Below are positions 1 to 8,406 of a stretch of DNA of 64,000 bases, in pieces. The stretch covers positions 41,741-105,740 of the forward strand of contig CBFHOK010000003.1 of NCBI GenBank assembly GCA_965657575.1. The letters run 5' to 3'. The translations under genes and the position numbers were made by a program. The notes beneath the pieces are model-generated. The model was not told the DNA's origin. It searched no databases and saw only the letters and a program-made list of their open reading frames with translations. Each line of letters opens with the position of its first letter. The first letter of the stretch is position 1. Origin of the DNA: CAJXVY01 sp965657575. Its GTDB lineage: Bacteria > Actinomycetota > Actinomycetes > Actinomycetales > Microbacteriaceae.

Positions 1-270
1 GCCCATGAAAACTTGAGGGAAAAAACAGCTCTTATGAGAGAGCGTGTCAGGGTAAGGCTTGAACGAGCAGAGAGCGAGATTGCAACCCTTCACTCTCAAG
101 CCAAGGCCCTCTCTCCTCAGCTGACTCTGAAAAGAGGTTATTCACTGGTCAGAGATGAAAAAGGAAAGCCTGTTGATGAAACAGTGAGCGCTGGACAAAA
201 ACTAACCATTAGAAGTCACCGAATAGAAATAACCGCAACCGCAGAAGGGGTTAACAAAATAGATGAGTGA
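1..270 (+). CDS. xseA: Exodeoxyribonuclease VII large subunit, C-terminal part (cut by window start)
   Basis: The reading frame is open from base 1 and ends at TGA 268-270, so only the last 89 residues are here. A charged helical stretch (RERVRVRLERAESEIATLH) is followed by the family's typical C-terminal segment with LKRGYSLV and a Gly/Val-rich ending. XseA with several XseB copies forms exonuclease VII, which degrades single-stranded DNA in the cytoplasm. Its stop lies inside the start of xseB, which is the usual coupled xseAB operon. The catalytic region is outside the window. Confidence 0.93.
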   Translation, partial: AHENLREKTALMRERVRVRLERAESEIATLHSQAKALSPQLTLKRGYSLVRDEKGKPVDETVSAGQKLTIRSHRIEITATAEGVNKIDE

Positions 271-478
271 AGCAAACACCGATATTTCGGAAATGAGTTT
301 TGAACAGGCCAGGGACGAGCTGCAGCGGGTAGTTGCCGAGCTTGAAAAACAGAATGTGAGCCTGGAGGATTCGATGAAGCTTTGGGAGCGTGGCGAGCAG
401 CTTGCTAAGCATTGTGAATCTTGGCTGACTGGTGCAAGAAAGAAACTAGACAAAGCCCTGGAGGAAACTGGTGAGTGA
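263..478 (+). CDS. xseB: Exodeoxyribonuclease VII small subunit
   Basis: This 71-residue acidic helical protein has the XseB signature: MSFEQARDELQRVVAELE near the N-terminus, then LEDSMKLWERGEQLAKHCE. Length is normal for the family. XseB wraps around XseA helices and is needed for exonuclease VII activity. The ATG at 263 overlaps xseA by 8 bases and the next gene overlaps its end by 8 bases, so the three genes are probably translated in a coupled way. Confidence 0.95.
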   Translation: MSEANTDISEMSFEQARDELQRVVAELEKQNVSLEDSMKLWERGEQLAKHCESWLTGARKKLDKALEETGE

Positions 479-1019
479 TGCCGCGGCAAAGCGTCGTGCA
501 AAGGCAACTGTCAACAATTTGGCACTATCGCTTATTGTGACAGTGCTGGCAACAGCACTAATCATCATGATTGTCCCCAGAGACGACTCCATGCAGATCC
601 AAAAGGTGGATTATCAAACTGAAGCGGCAAGTGCTCAGGAGGCTCTCGGGCAAAAGCTTTTTGTCCCAGAAATCGATGACAGCTGGTGGGCAAACTCCGC
701 AAGATTAGAAACCACCGGTGGGGTCGACTCTTGGTTTATTGGTTTGGTCACGGACAAAAGCCAATTCATTGGTATAGAGCAGGGGTTTGACATAAACCCA
801 ACCTGGCTGGCTTTGGAGCTGCAGGGCAGCTGGCAAAGCGGTGAGCTTGAGATCAACGGCAATAACTGGCAGGTTTGGGAAGACCTGACACCATCGGAAC
901 CAAAAGAGACAAAACATTACGCCCTCGTATATGAATACGAGCAAAACGCTATATTGATTTATGGAACCGCCGCCGAGGAAGCAATTGGCTCTATTGCCGC
1001 ACAGGTGGAAATCGACTAG
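471..1019 (+). CDS. DUF4245 domain-containing membrane-anchored protein
   Basis: This 182-residue protein starts at GTG 471, overlapping xseB by 8 bases. Residues of about 15-35 form one hydrophobic helix (ALSLIVTVLATALIIMIVP) after a basic N-terminus, so it should be anchored with the rest outside the cell. Matches in memory are actinobacterial DUF4245 proteins found beside xseAB and fumarase genes (Rv1100 region). Function unknown. The fumarase ATG follows after 11 bases, so the gene sits within an xseA-xseB-DUF4245-fum operon. Confidence 0.82.
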   Translation: MSDAAAKRRAKATVNNLALSLIVTVLATALIIMIVPRDDSMQIQKVDYQTEAASAQEALGQKLFVPEIDDSWWANSARLETTGGVDSWFIGLVTDKSQFIGIEQGFDINPTWLALELQGSWQSGELEINGNNWQVWEDLTPSEPKETKHYALVYEYEQNAILIYGTAAEEAIGSIAAQVEID

Positions 1020-1030
1020 CTGGAGGATAA

Positions 1031-2422
1031 ATGGAATACCGCATTGAACACGACACCATGGGTGAGGTAAAAGTACCGAAAGACGCCCTGTATCGAGCTC
1101 AAACCCAAAGAGCGGTTGAAAACTTTCCAATAAGCGGCCAAGGTCTTGAGGATAGTCACATCATCGCCCTAGCAAGAATCAAAAAAGCTGCGGCACTTGC
1201 AAACGTTCAGCTGAATGTAATAGATAAAGCCATTGGGGATGCGATAGCAGGTGCTGCCGATGAGATCATAGCTGGAAAACACCTAGATCACTTCCCAGTA
1301 GACACGTATCAGACTGGAAGCGGAACCTCATCGAATATGAACATGAATGAGGTTTTGGCAACCCTTGCAACTAACAGCCTGGGCTCAGAGGTGCACCCCA
1401 ACGACCACGTGAACGCCTCCCAAAGCTCTAATGACGTATTCCCTTCATCTGTTCACATCGCAGTCACAGAATCGCTCATCAAGGACCTAAAACCTGCCTT
1501 GGACTACCTCGCGACAAAGCTTGAGGCCAAAGCAGAGTTGTGGAAAGACACGGTGAAATCAGGACGCACACACCTTATGGATGCAACACCTGTAACCCTC
1601 GGTCAGGAATTCGCCGGATACGCAGCCCAAATTCGCTACGGTATTGAGAGAATTGAATCAGCTTTGCCAAGAGTTGCAGAACTGCCTCAGGGTGGAACAG
1701 CAACCGGCACCGGCATCAACACCCCGGCCGGCTTCCCGCAACTTGTAATTTCTCAAATCGCCAAAGAAACCGGTTTGCCGATAACTGAAGCCAGAGATCA
1801 CTTTGAAGCTCAGGGAGCAAGAGATTCACTGGTTGAAATCAGTGGTCAGATGAAGACCATTGCGGTAGGGCTCACCAAAATCAACAACGACCTTCGCTGG
1901 ATGGGGTCAGGGCCAAACACTGGTCTTGCTGAGATTCGAATCCCCGACCTGCAGCCAGGATCATCCATCATGCCTGGGAAGGTAAACCCGGTCATCCCAG
2001 AAGCCGTGCTGATGGTTTGTGCAAGGGTTGTTGGAAATGACTCAACTGTCACCTGGGCTGGTGCCAGCGGATCCTTTGAGCTAAACGTTGCAATACCGGT
2101 AATGGGAAGCGCCGTTTTGGAATCAATCCGACTGCTTTCAAACTCCTGCAGGGTGCTCGCAGATAAGACCATTGAAGGTCTTGAGGCAAATGTTGATAGA
2201 GCGAGAGCGCTAGCTGAGTCCTCACCATCGATTGTGACGCCTCTGAATAGGGTCATCGGCTACGAGAAGGCGGCAAAGGTCGCCAAGCACTCGGTAGAAC
2301 AGGGAATGACTGTAAAAGAGGCTGTGATGGATCTGGGCCTGGTTGAGGCTGGTGAAATCACTGAGGCGCAACTGGATGAGCTTCTGGATGTGCTGCCTAT
2401 GACCAGACCCCCGCAGGGCTAA
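1031..2422 (+). CDS. fumC: Class II fumarate hydratase
   Basis: Interconverts fumarate and L-malate in the TCA cycle; class II is iron-free and tetrameric. At 463 residues it is full length. Superfamily motifs are present in order: GSGTSSNMNMNEV, the SSNDVFPSS loop, SGRTHLMDATPVTLGQE with the catalytic His, and the signature GSSIMPGKVNP. A GGAGG ribosome binding site lies just before ATG 1031. The 3' end overlaps the convergent peptidase gene by 26 bases. No second fumarase is seen here. Confidence 0.98.
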   Translation: MEYRIEHDTMGEVKVPKDALYRAQTQRAVENFPISGQGLEDSHIIALARIKKAAALANVQLNVIDKAIGDAIAGAADEIIAGKHLDHFPVDTYQTGSGTSSNMNMNEVLATLATNSLGSEVHPNDHVNASQSSNDVFPSSVHIAVTESLIKDLKPALDYLATKLEAKAELWKDTVKSGRTHLMDATPVTLGQEFAGYAAQIRYGIERIESALPRVAELPQGGTATGTGINTPAGFPQLVISQIAKETGLPITEARDHFEAQGARDSLVEISGQMKTIAVGLTKINNDLRWMGSGPNTGLAEIRIPDLQPGSSIMPGKVNPVIPEAVLMVCARVVGNDSTVTWAGASGSFELNVAIPVMGSAVLESIRLLSNSCRVLADKTIEGLEANVDRARALAESSPSIVTPLNRVIGYEKAAKVAKHSVEQGMTVKEAVMDLGLVEAGEITEAQLDELLDVLPMTRPPQG

Positions 2423-2894
2423 TCTCCCATAGCTGGTATCCAAATACCCCTATTAGCCCCAGTAGCAAATAGGGTCCCATCGCAATTGCTCCCCGAGTGT
2501 TCATTTTCTTGAGAAGCAACCTTGGTAGAACTACGGCATTGGCAATAAACAAGCTCAACAAAACCCCAAAAAGCAATGCCAGCGGAGAGATATAGGAAAG
2601 AGGCAGAGAAAAGGCAATCAATAGCTTTATATCCCCCATCCCCAATAGGTCTGCCTTTGCTAAAGGAAAGCCGATAATCAATATCAAGACTGAAACCCCG
2701 ATGGAGATAACAAGCTCTAACCACTTGCCCGAAATTGTTGCAGCGGAAATTACCGCAATTAGCGATATGGTGATGCCTGGGACAGTAAAGGCATTGGGCA
2801 GTCGATGTGAACGAATATCAATGATTGCTAGCAGTGGTGAGACTGCAATCAAGTAACCAAAAGGGATGGCAAGGATTAGAAGTTCTAGATTCAC
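2397..2894 (-). CDS. Prepilin-type A24 peptidase (TadV/CpaA-like)
   Basis: This 165-residue protein is almost entirely hydrophobic, with about five or six membrane segments. It carries both aspartates of A24 proteases: one in IDIRSHRLPN near residue 27 and one in the GxGD motif GMGDIK near residue 97. Such enzymes cut the basic leader from type IV or Tad pilins in the membrane. It lacks the N-terminal methylase part of full PilD, as in the TadV/CpaA class. Start is GTG 2894. No pilin or Tad genes are nearby, so the substrate is unknown. Confidence 0.82.
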   Translation of the reverse strand: MNLELLILAIPFGYLIAVSPLLAIIDIRSHRLPNAFTVPGITISLIAVISAATISGKWLELVISIGVSVLILIIGFPLAKADLLGMGDIKLLIAFSLPLSYISPLALLFGVLLSLFIANAVVLPRLLLKKMNTRGAIAMGPYLLLGLIGVFGYQLWEISPAGVWS

Positions 2895-2943
2895 CCCATC
2901 AAAATAGGGTCAATCCAAAAAAGATGCTTTGAGTTATCCCCAG

Positions 2944-4296
2944 TTAGTAATCCAACAGCTCTGTTACCAACGCAGCTATCTGAGATCTTTCAGAGCGGGT
3001 CAGAGTGATGTGACTGAATATCTCTTGACCCTTAAGCGTCTCCACAACCGATGCAACACCATCATGTCTTCCAACTCGCAGGTTATCGCGCTGGGCAACA
3101 TCGTGGGTTAGCACCACCTTCGAGTTTTGACCAATTCGGCTAAGCATCGTCAATAAGACATTTCGCTCCAAAGATTGCGCCTCGTCAACAATTACAAAGG
3201 TGTCATGCAAGGAACGACCGCGGATGTGCGTCAGTGGCAGAACTTCTAATATCCCGCGGTCGACAACCTCATCGATTACTTCCTTCGAAACCAATGCACC
3301 AAGGGTGTCGTGAACGGCCTGCGCCCAAGGGTTCATCTTCTCCCCCTCTGTTCCAGGCAGGTATCCAAGATCCTGGCCACCAACGGCATATAGAGGCCTG
3401 AATACCATAATCTTTTTGTGTTGTCTTCTTTCTAAAACCGTTTCCAACCCGGCACACAGGGCCAGAGCACTCTTTCCTGTTCCAGCCCGTCCACCAAGGG
3501 AAACAATGCCGATTTCTGGATCCAACAAAGTGTCAATGGCAAGTCTTTGCTCAGCACTTCTTCCATGGACGCCAAAAACCTCGCGGTCTCCCCTGACAAG
3601 CTTGATTGCCTTGCTGCTGGTCACCCGTCCCAAGGCGCTTCCTCGCTCGGAGTGGATAATCAAACCGGTGTTCACAGGAAGCTCTGCAACTAGCGGGTGC
3701 TTCACCTCTTCTTCTCCATACAGTGAAGCCATATCGTCACCACTGAGGTCTAGCTCCTCTATTCCCGACCATTCCTCGGCACTTGCCTGCTCTGCAAGGT
3801 ATTCCTCTGCTTTCATGCCAAGTGCACTGGCCTTGACACGCATTGGAAGGTCTTTGCTCACAACAGTGACATCAAAACCTTCATTTTTCAGGTTGGCGGC
3901 AACCGCCAAAATTCTTGTATCGTTATCCCCGAGCTGAAACCCTGCTGGCAAGACACTTTGGTCTATGTGGTTTAGCTCCACCCTCAAAACACCGTTTTCA
4001 CCAATGCTCATTGGGAAATCTAATCTCTCGTGCTTTTCACGAAGTTCATCTAGGTATCGAAGAGCTTTCCTTGCAAAGAAACCGATTTCCAGATCGTGCC
4101 GCTTTTTCTCAAGCTCATTAATAACAACAATTGGAATGACCACCTCATGTTCGGCGAATCTAAATAATGCCCTCGGATCACTGAGTAGAACTGAAGTATC
4201 AAGGATGAAAGTTCTTACTTTGGTCTCAGCACTCACCCCCTCCGCACGCTTGGTCTTGTTGGCAGTAGCCTTTGCGGATTCTGGGCTTTTGGGCAA
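2944..4296 (-). CDS. PhoH family protein with N-terminal PIN domain (PhoH2 type)
   Basis: At 450 residues this has the PhoH2 two-domain build. Residues of about 25-150 are a PIN nuclease domain (TFILDTSVLLSDP, VVINELEKKRHD, LGDNDTRILA with conserved acids). The rest is a PhoH ATPase with Walker A GRAGTGKSALAL and Walker B VIVDEAQSLE. Related proteins act as RNA helicase-nucleases. The TTG start at 4296 is supported by AAGGAG five bases upstream. Order with fumarase and the prenyltransferase matches other actinobacteria. Confidence 0.93.
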   Translation of the reverse strand: MPKSPESAKATANKTKRAEGVSAETKVRTFILDTSVLLSDPRALFRFAEHEVVIPIVVINELEKKRHDLEIGFFARKALRYLDELREKHERLDFPMSIGENGVLRVELNHIDQSVLPAGFQLGDNDTRILAVAANLKNEGFDVTVVSKDLPMRVKASALGMKAEEYLAEQASAEEWSGIEELDLSGDDMASLYGEEEVKHPLVAELPVNTGLIIHSERGSALGRVTSSKAIKLVRGDREVFGVHGRSAEQRLAIDTLLDPEIGIVSLGGRAGTGKSALALCAGLETVLERRQHKKIMVFRPLYAVGGQDLGYLPGTEGEKMNPWAQAVHDTLGALVSKEVIDEVVDRGILEVLPLTHIRGRSLHDTFVIVDEAQSLERNVLLTMLSRIGQNSKVVLTHDVAQRDNLRVGRHDGVASVVETLKGQEIFSHITLTRSERSQIAALVTELLDY

Positions 4297-4391
4297 TTTA
4301 GCTCCTTCGCACTTGATTGGTTTGACACTAAACCCGACATTGAAGGTTTGCTGACTAAGACACGCGGAGATATAAATCGTTTACAAACTGT

Positions 4392-5150
4392 TTATGAACC
4401 AAACCTGCGGTGACGGTTTTGATAGTCACGAAGGGCTCTCAAAAAATCAACTTTTCTAAAATCTGGCCATAGCGCCTCTGTGAAATAGAACTCGCTATTA
4501 GCACTCTGCCAGAGCATGAAACCACTCAGTCTCTGCTCACCGCTTGTTCTGATCAGCAAATCTGGATCGGGTTGGCCGGAGGTATATAGATTTTCGGCAA
4601 TGGTCTCTGGTGTCAATAGCTCGGCAATCTCCTCTGGTGTTGCTCCGGTGGAGGAGTTATCCAGCAAAATCTTTTTGACCGCCTGCGCTATCTCGTTCCT
4701 GCCACCGTAGGCGACAGCCAAGTTGACCTGAAAGGGTGCGATGTCGTCAGTTTTTCGCTCTACGACTTTCAGTCTCTCTGCATGCTCTTTCGGCAGAGCC
4801 TCGTAGTCGCCGGCAATCTTCAGATCCCATCTGCCGAGCTCTGCCAATTGCTCGCTCAGACTGGTGATGATCTCAATCAGATCCTCAAGCTCTTTTTTAT
4901 CTCTGCCCTTGAGGTTGTCCGTGCTCAATAAATACAAGGTTGTGTGCTGGATTCCAACATCGCTGCACCAGCCCAGAAAATCAATAATTTTTCTAGCACC
5001 TGCGGAGTGACCAAAATCACTTGCCTCTCCCTGCAGGTTTGCCCAACGTCTGTTGCCATCGACCAAGACACCCACATGTTTGGGCAGGTCTTTTCCTTTT
5101 AGGCTTCGCTCCAGCGAGGATTCATACCAGCGATAGACAATGTTGAGCAC
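4392..5150 (-). CDS. uppS: Isoprenyl (cis-prenyl) diphosphate transferase
   Basis: This 252-residue protein has the cis-prenyltransferase motifs: HVGVLVDGNRRWA with the catalytic Asp, GHSAGARK, LYLLSTDNLKG, the LAVAYGGRNEI motif, and LLIRTSGEQRLSGF with WPDFR at the end. It condenses isopentenyl diphosphate onto an allylic primer. Actinobacteria often have two such enzymes, one short-chain and one long-chain. The position beside hemolysin III matches the short-chain Rv1086 locus, but product length cannot be read from sequence. Start is GTG 5150, divergent from the next gene by 30 bases. Confidence 0.93.
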   Translation of the reverse strand: MLNIVYRWYESSLERSLKGKDLPKHVGVLVDGNRRWANLQGEASDFGHSAGARKIIDFLGWCSDVGIQHTTLYLLSTDNLKGRDKKELEDLIEIITSLSEQLAELGRWDLKIAGDYEALPKEHAERLKVVERKTDDIAPFQVNLAVAYGGRNEIAQAVKKILLDNSSTGATPEEIAELLTPETIAENLYTSGQPDPDLLIRTSGEQRLSGFMLWQSANSEFYFTEALWPDFRKVDFLRALRDYQNRHRRFGS

Positions 5151-5180
5151 ATTCCTAGGTTACTCCCCCTGTGGGTTAGG

Positions 5181-5930
5181 GTGTTTACCATGGACAATTC
5201 GGGGCAGACAAAGAACAACTCTTCCCCTGACCCCTTACACGTCCCCCTCGGTGAACTAAAAGGAAGCGTTCACGAGGATGATTTCAGACCAAGTTGGCGA
5301 GGTTGGATTCACACCGGTGTTTTGCCGTTTGTGGTGGCAGCAGGAATCCTGCTAATCGTATTCAGTGATGGTTGGCAGACAAAGGTGTCATCTGGGGTTT
5401 ATTTGCTCGGGTCATTCCTGCTATTTGGTGGTTCGGCTTTGTACCACCGGTTTCGTTGGAACTACACAACGAAAAGAATCCTCAAGCGTATCGATCACGC
5501 CAATATCTTTTTACTCATTGCCGGCACCTACACGCCACTAACCGTTGCCGCACTCCCAAGCGATAAGGGTTGGTTTCTATTGGGCCTTGTTTGGTCAATT
5601 GCGGTGGTTGGGATTGGTTTCAGGCTTGTTTGGGTTTCGGCACCCAGGTGGCTATACGTACCGATTTATGTGCTGATGGGCTGGGCTGCGGTTATTTATA
5701 TCGCAGACCTATGGGCTGCCAACTGGGTGATGATGACACTGATTGCCATCGGTGGTGTCGCCTACACAGTCGGAGCGGTGATTTATGGAATGAAAAGACC
5801 CAATCCAATTCCGAATCACTTTGGCTTTCACGAAATCTTTCACGCATTGACAGTTGTTGCCTTTATTTGCCAGTGGGTCGGAGCACTGCTCGTTGTGGTG
5901 GACCCAGTACCAGGTTCTATTGGAAACTAA
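5181..5930 (+). CDS. Hemolysin III / PAQR family membrane protein
   Basis: This 249-residue protein has about seven membrane helices and family motifs: SALYHRFRW, RIDHANIFLLIAGTYTP, and a C-terminal NHFGFHEIFHALTVVA with the paired histidines typical of PAQR/YqfA proteins. Despite the name, a role in haemolysis is not expected. The start may be GTG 5181 or ATG 5190; neither has a clear ribosome binding site. It ends in a 4-base stop-stop overlap with the convergent small gene. Confidence 0.9.
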   Translation: MFTMDNSGQTKNNSSPDPLHVPLGELKGSVHEDDFRPSWRGWIHTGVLPFVVAAGILLIVFSDGWQTKVSSGVYLLGSFLLFGGSALYHRFRWNYTTKRILKRIDHANIFLLIAGTYTPLTVAALPSDKGWFLLGLVWSIAVVGIGFRLVWVSAPRWLYVPIYVLMGWAAVIYIADLWAANWVMMTLIAIGGVAYTVGAVIYGMKRPNPIPNHFGFHEIFHALTVVAFICQWVGALLVVVDPVPGSIGN

Positions 5931-6184
5931 CTTCTAGTTGGCGGAGCCGGAGGCTCAGGCCTGTCTGGTTTTTTGTTTGGTTCAAAGCCATCCAACTCTT
6001 CTTCCGCCAGACGAGTTCGAATCTCAGAACGGTATTTTGATTTTCTAATTCTGCGGTTCATGTCAAAAAACAAAAGCGTTGCCAAAGAGGCAACACCGAA
6101 GGTTGCCAAGAAACCAATCAGTCCCGGTGAGTTGAAAGCTTCGGCGGCATCAATGCCCTGAGAGGTAATAATCAGCAAATCCAT
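5927..6184 (-). CDS. Small hypothetical membrane protein
   Basis: This 85-residue protein has one hydrophobic helix at about 20-41 (GLIGFLATFGVASLATLLFF), then a basic segment (RRIRKSKYRSEIRTR) and a Pro-rich charged tail. I do not recognise a family by name, but a small membrane protein at this place between hemolysin III and DUF4307 is plausible for actinobacteria. The tail should lie in the cytoplasm. It shares a 4-base stop overlap with the gene on the other strand. Confidence 0.72.
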   Translation of the reverse strand: MDLLIITSQGIDAAEAFNSPGLIGFLATFGVASLATLLFFDMNRRIRKSKYRSEIRTRLAEEELDGFEPNKKPDRPEPPAPPTRS

Positions 6185-6220
6185 AGCTTTAGTATTTCAT
6201 CTAATTGGTAGTTTTATACC

Positions 6221-6601
6221 GTGACCAACTCTGAATTAGTTAAATCCCGTTACGGGCAGGTAAGCGATAACAAAAAAACCATCTGGGTTTTGGCTATTAC
6301 CGGCCTGATTGCCATTGTCGGCTTTGCCGCCTGGGTAGCCTTTAGCCAAGAAAGACTTTCTTTCACAGACGTTGGGTTTTCTGTAAAAGACCAATGGCAT
6401 ACAGAAGTCACCTTTGATGTCGTAAAAAACTCAGGTGAGCAGGTTTTTTGTAATGTTCAGGCATTGAATCAAAGCTATGCAATTGTTGGCTGGAGGGAGA
6501 TCCAGGTCCCAACCGAGCAGTCCTCGGTCCGAATAACCACAACTATCAACACCACCGAAGAGGCGGTAACCGCTCTAGTCCACGGCTGCGAAATCCGATA
6601 A
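6221..6601 (+). CDS. DUF4307 domain-containing membrane-anchored protein
   Basis: This 126-residue protein starts at GTG 6221. A single helix at about 24-42 (WVLAITGLIAIVGFAAWVAF) follows a short cytoplasmic N-terminus starting with KSRYG. The outer domain has a beta-rich pattern with two cysteines (FCNVQ and HGCEIR) that could form a disulfide. This layout matches DUF4307, usually found beside greA and mca in actinobacteria. Function unknown. An intrinsic terminator follows directly. Confidence 0.82.
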   Translation: MTNSELVKSRYGQVSDNKKTIWVLAITGLIAIVGFAAWVAFSQERLSFTDVGFSVKDQWHTEVTFDVVKNSGEQVFCNVQALNQSYAIVGWREIQVPTEQSSVRITTTINTTEEAVTALVHGCEIR

Positions 6602-6613
6602 ACTATTTCTTTG

Positions 6614-6633
6614 CTCGCTAAGCGAGTTTTTTT
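6614..6633 (+). terminator. Intrinsic terminator after the DUF4307 gene
   Basis: CTCGC and GCGAG form a 5-base-pair stem around a TAA loop, followed directly by a run of seven T. It lies 13 bases after the DUF4307 stop and 19 bases before the greA start, so it should separate the two transcripts. The stem is short, so termination may be partial. Confidence 0.7.
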
Positions 6634-6651
6634 ATTACCCGAAGGAGTGCC

Positions 6652-7143
6652 ATGAATAAGCCAGAAACAACTTGGCTATCTCAAGAGGCCTATGACCGAC
6701 TCAAGGATGAGTTGGCCGACCTAATAACAAACAAGCGCTCTGAGATTGCTAAAAAGATTCAAGAGGCCCGCGAAGAGGGTGACCTCAGTGAAAACGGTGG
6801 TTACCAGGCAGCCAAAGAGGAGCAGGGCCGGATTGAGGCAAGAATCAATCGCCTGGAAGAAATGCTTTCAACCGCTGAGGTCGGCGAAGCTCCCAAGTCT
6901 CACGGAGTTGTTGAGCAGGGTGTTGTTGTCTCATGTGAACTGAACGGAAACGCCACAAAATTCCTTCTTGGCTCCAGCGAGATTTTGGAAGGAACCGGCA
7001 GTGAACTCGATGTATATAGCACCGGAAGTCCAATCGGAACTGCTGTGATGGGTAAGAAAATCGGTGATGAAGTCGAATACGACTCCCCTACCGGCAAGAA
7101 AATCACAGTAAAGATTACAGGGGTTGAAAACCTAAAACTTTAG
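6652..7143 (+). CDS. greA: Transcription elongation factor GreA
   Basis: GreA stimulates RNA cleavage by backtracked RNA polymerase. At 163 residues the length is normal. The N-terminal coiled coil (about 10-80) carries the acidic tip motif EEGDLSENGGYQAAKEEQ; the C-terminal FKBP-like domain ends with GSPIGTAVMGKKIGDEV and ITGVE. GAAGGAG lies just before ATG 6652. It ends with a TTAG stop-stop overlap with ilvA on the other strand. Position next to DUF4307 is conserved in actinobacteria. Confidence 0.97.
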   Translation: MNKPETTWLSQEAYDRLKDELADLITNKRSEIAKKIQEAREEGDLSENGGYQAAKEEQGRIEARINRLEEMLSTAEVGEAPKSHGVVEQGVVVSCELNGNATKFLLGSSEILEGTGSELDVYSTGSPIGTAVMGKKIGDEVEYDSPTGKKITVKITGVENLKL

Positions 7144-8384
7144 TCTTCATGCAAGCTTGGGTTCAGCCCAGCTTTCTTCAATGACTCAATCAGACTGTCT
7201 CGGTGTTCGCGGTTTCTTGTTTCAACACTTAGGTTTAATTCAACTTCACTGATTTGCAAACCATTACCGTGACGGGTGTGTAAAACCTCAACTACGTTTG
7301 CTCCAGCATCGGCAACTGCCTCCGCAGTTCTAACCAGCTGTCCTGGCCTATCCGGAAGCATCACAGAGACGTTTGTGTAGCGATCAGAGGCAGCGAGTCC
7401 ATGCCTGATTACTCTCTGCAACAACAAGGGATCAATATTTCCACCACTGAGTGTTACAACAGTTGGTCCGGTTGGCTTTATCTTGCCCGCCATCAATGCA
7501 GCAACACCGACTGCTCCTCCGGGTTCAACAACCTGCTTAGCGCGCTCTAAGAGCATCACCATCGCCTGAGCGATTTCATCCTCGGTGACAGTGACAATCT
7601 CGTCAACATTTTCCTGAATGATCTCAAAAGGAATCTCACCCGGTTTTGCAACAGCAATTCCATCAGCAATGGTTGGCCTGACCTTCACCTCAACCGGCTT
7701 GCCCTGCTTGAGGCTTTCAGGGTAGGCGGCAGCCATTTCTGCCTGAACCCCGTAAACATTTATGTTTCGGCCCTGCTTCGAAGCAATCTGCTTGGTCGCT
7801 GACGCAACACCAGCAATCAACCCTCCACCACCAACACAGGCAATAACGTTTTCAAATTCTGGATACTGCTCGGCAATCTCCATGGCAACTGTTCCCTGAC
7901 CGGTGATGATGTCAATGTCATCAAACGGCGGGATGAATACGGCCTTTGATTCTTGGGTGAACCTCAAAGCCGCTGCCAGGGTTTCATCAAAGATGTTTCC
8001 GGTCAGAACAACATCAGCCCCATAGTTCAGCGTTGCCTCATGTTTAGGAATGGATGCACCTATTGGCATAAAGATAGTCGCTTTGATACCGAGTCTTTTG
8101 GCTGCTAGGGCGACACCTTGCGCGTGGTTTCCAGCACTGGCTGCAACCACTCCACGCTGTCTCTCAGGCTCGGTGAGCTTACTGAGTCTGTTTAGTGCTC
8201 CGCGGACCTTATAGGCACCGGTGCGCTGCATGTTCTCACACTTTAGATAAACCTCTTGACCGGTTAGATCGCTCAGAAAACTGTTACGAATAATCGGGGT
8301 TTCAATGGCAATTTGTGAAATTACTTCTCTAGCTTTTTCAAAATCATCCAATGAGGGGTTTAGCACCGGAACACCTTTCTTCAT
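7140..8384 (-). CDS. ilvA: Threonine ammonia-lyase with C-terminal ACT domain
   Basis: PLP enzyme that turns L-threonine into 2-oxobutanoate and ammonia, the entry to isoleucine synthesis. The PLP lysine is in the ENMQRTGAYKVRGA motif near residue 58, and the Gly-rich phosphate loop is VGGGGLIAG. The C-terminal 80 residues form a single ACT domain (VSVMLPDRPGQLVRTAE), as in the shorter IlvA/TdcB class, so allosteric control by an amino acid is likely. I chose ATG 8384; GTG 8390 is also possible, and neither has a strong ribosome binding site. Confidence 0.94.
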   Translation of the reverse strand: MKKGVPVLNPSLDDFEKAREVISQIAIETPIIRNSFLSDLTGQEVYLKCENMQRTGAYKVRGALNRLSKLTEPERQRGVVAASAGNHAQGVALAAKRLGIKATIFMPIGASIPKHEATLNYGADVVLTGNIFDETLAAALRFTQESKAVFIPPFDDIDIITGQGTVAMEIAEQYPEFENVIACVGGGGLIAGVASATKQIASKQGRNINVYGVQAEMAAAYPESLKQGKPVEVKVRPTIADGIAVAKPGEIPFEIIQENVDEIVTVTEDEIAQAMVMLLERAKQVVEPGGAVGVAALMAGKIKPTGPTVVTLSGGNIDPLLLQRVIRHGLAASDRYTNVSVMLPDRPGQLVRTAEAVADAGANVVEVLHTRHGNGLQISEVELNLSVETRNREHRDSLIESLKKAGLNPSLHED

Positions 8385-8406
8385 GACCACTGAAGTCTAG
8401 TGTTGG

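Noticed and set aside
3416..3937. 173-residue open frame on the plus strand opposite the PhoH gene
   Set aside because: It is a frame shadow of the well-supported PhoH/PIN protein; its translation is Ser/Pro/Leu-rich with no family features.
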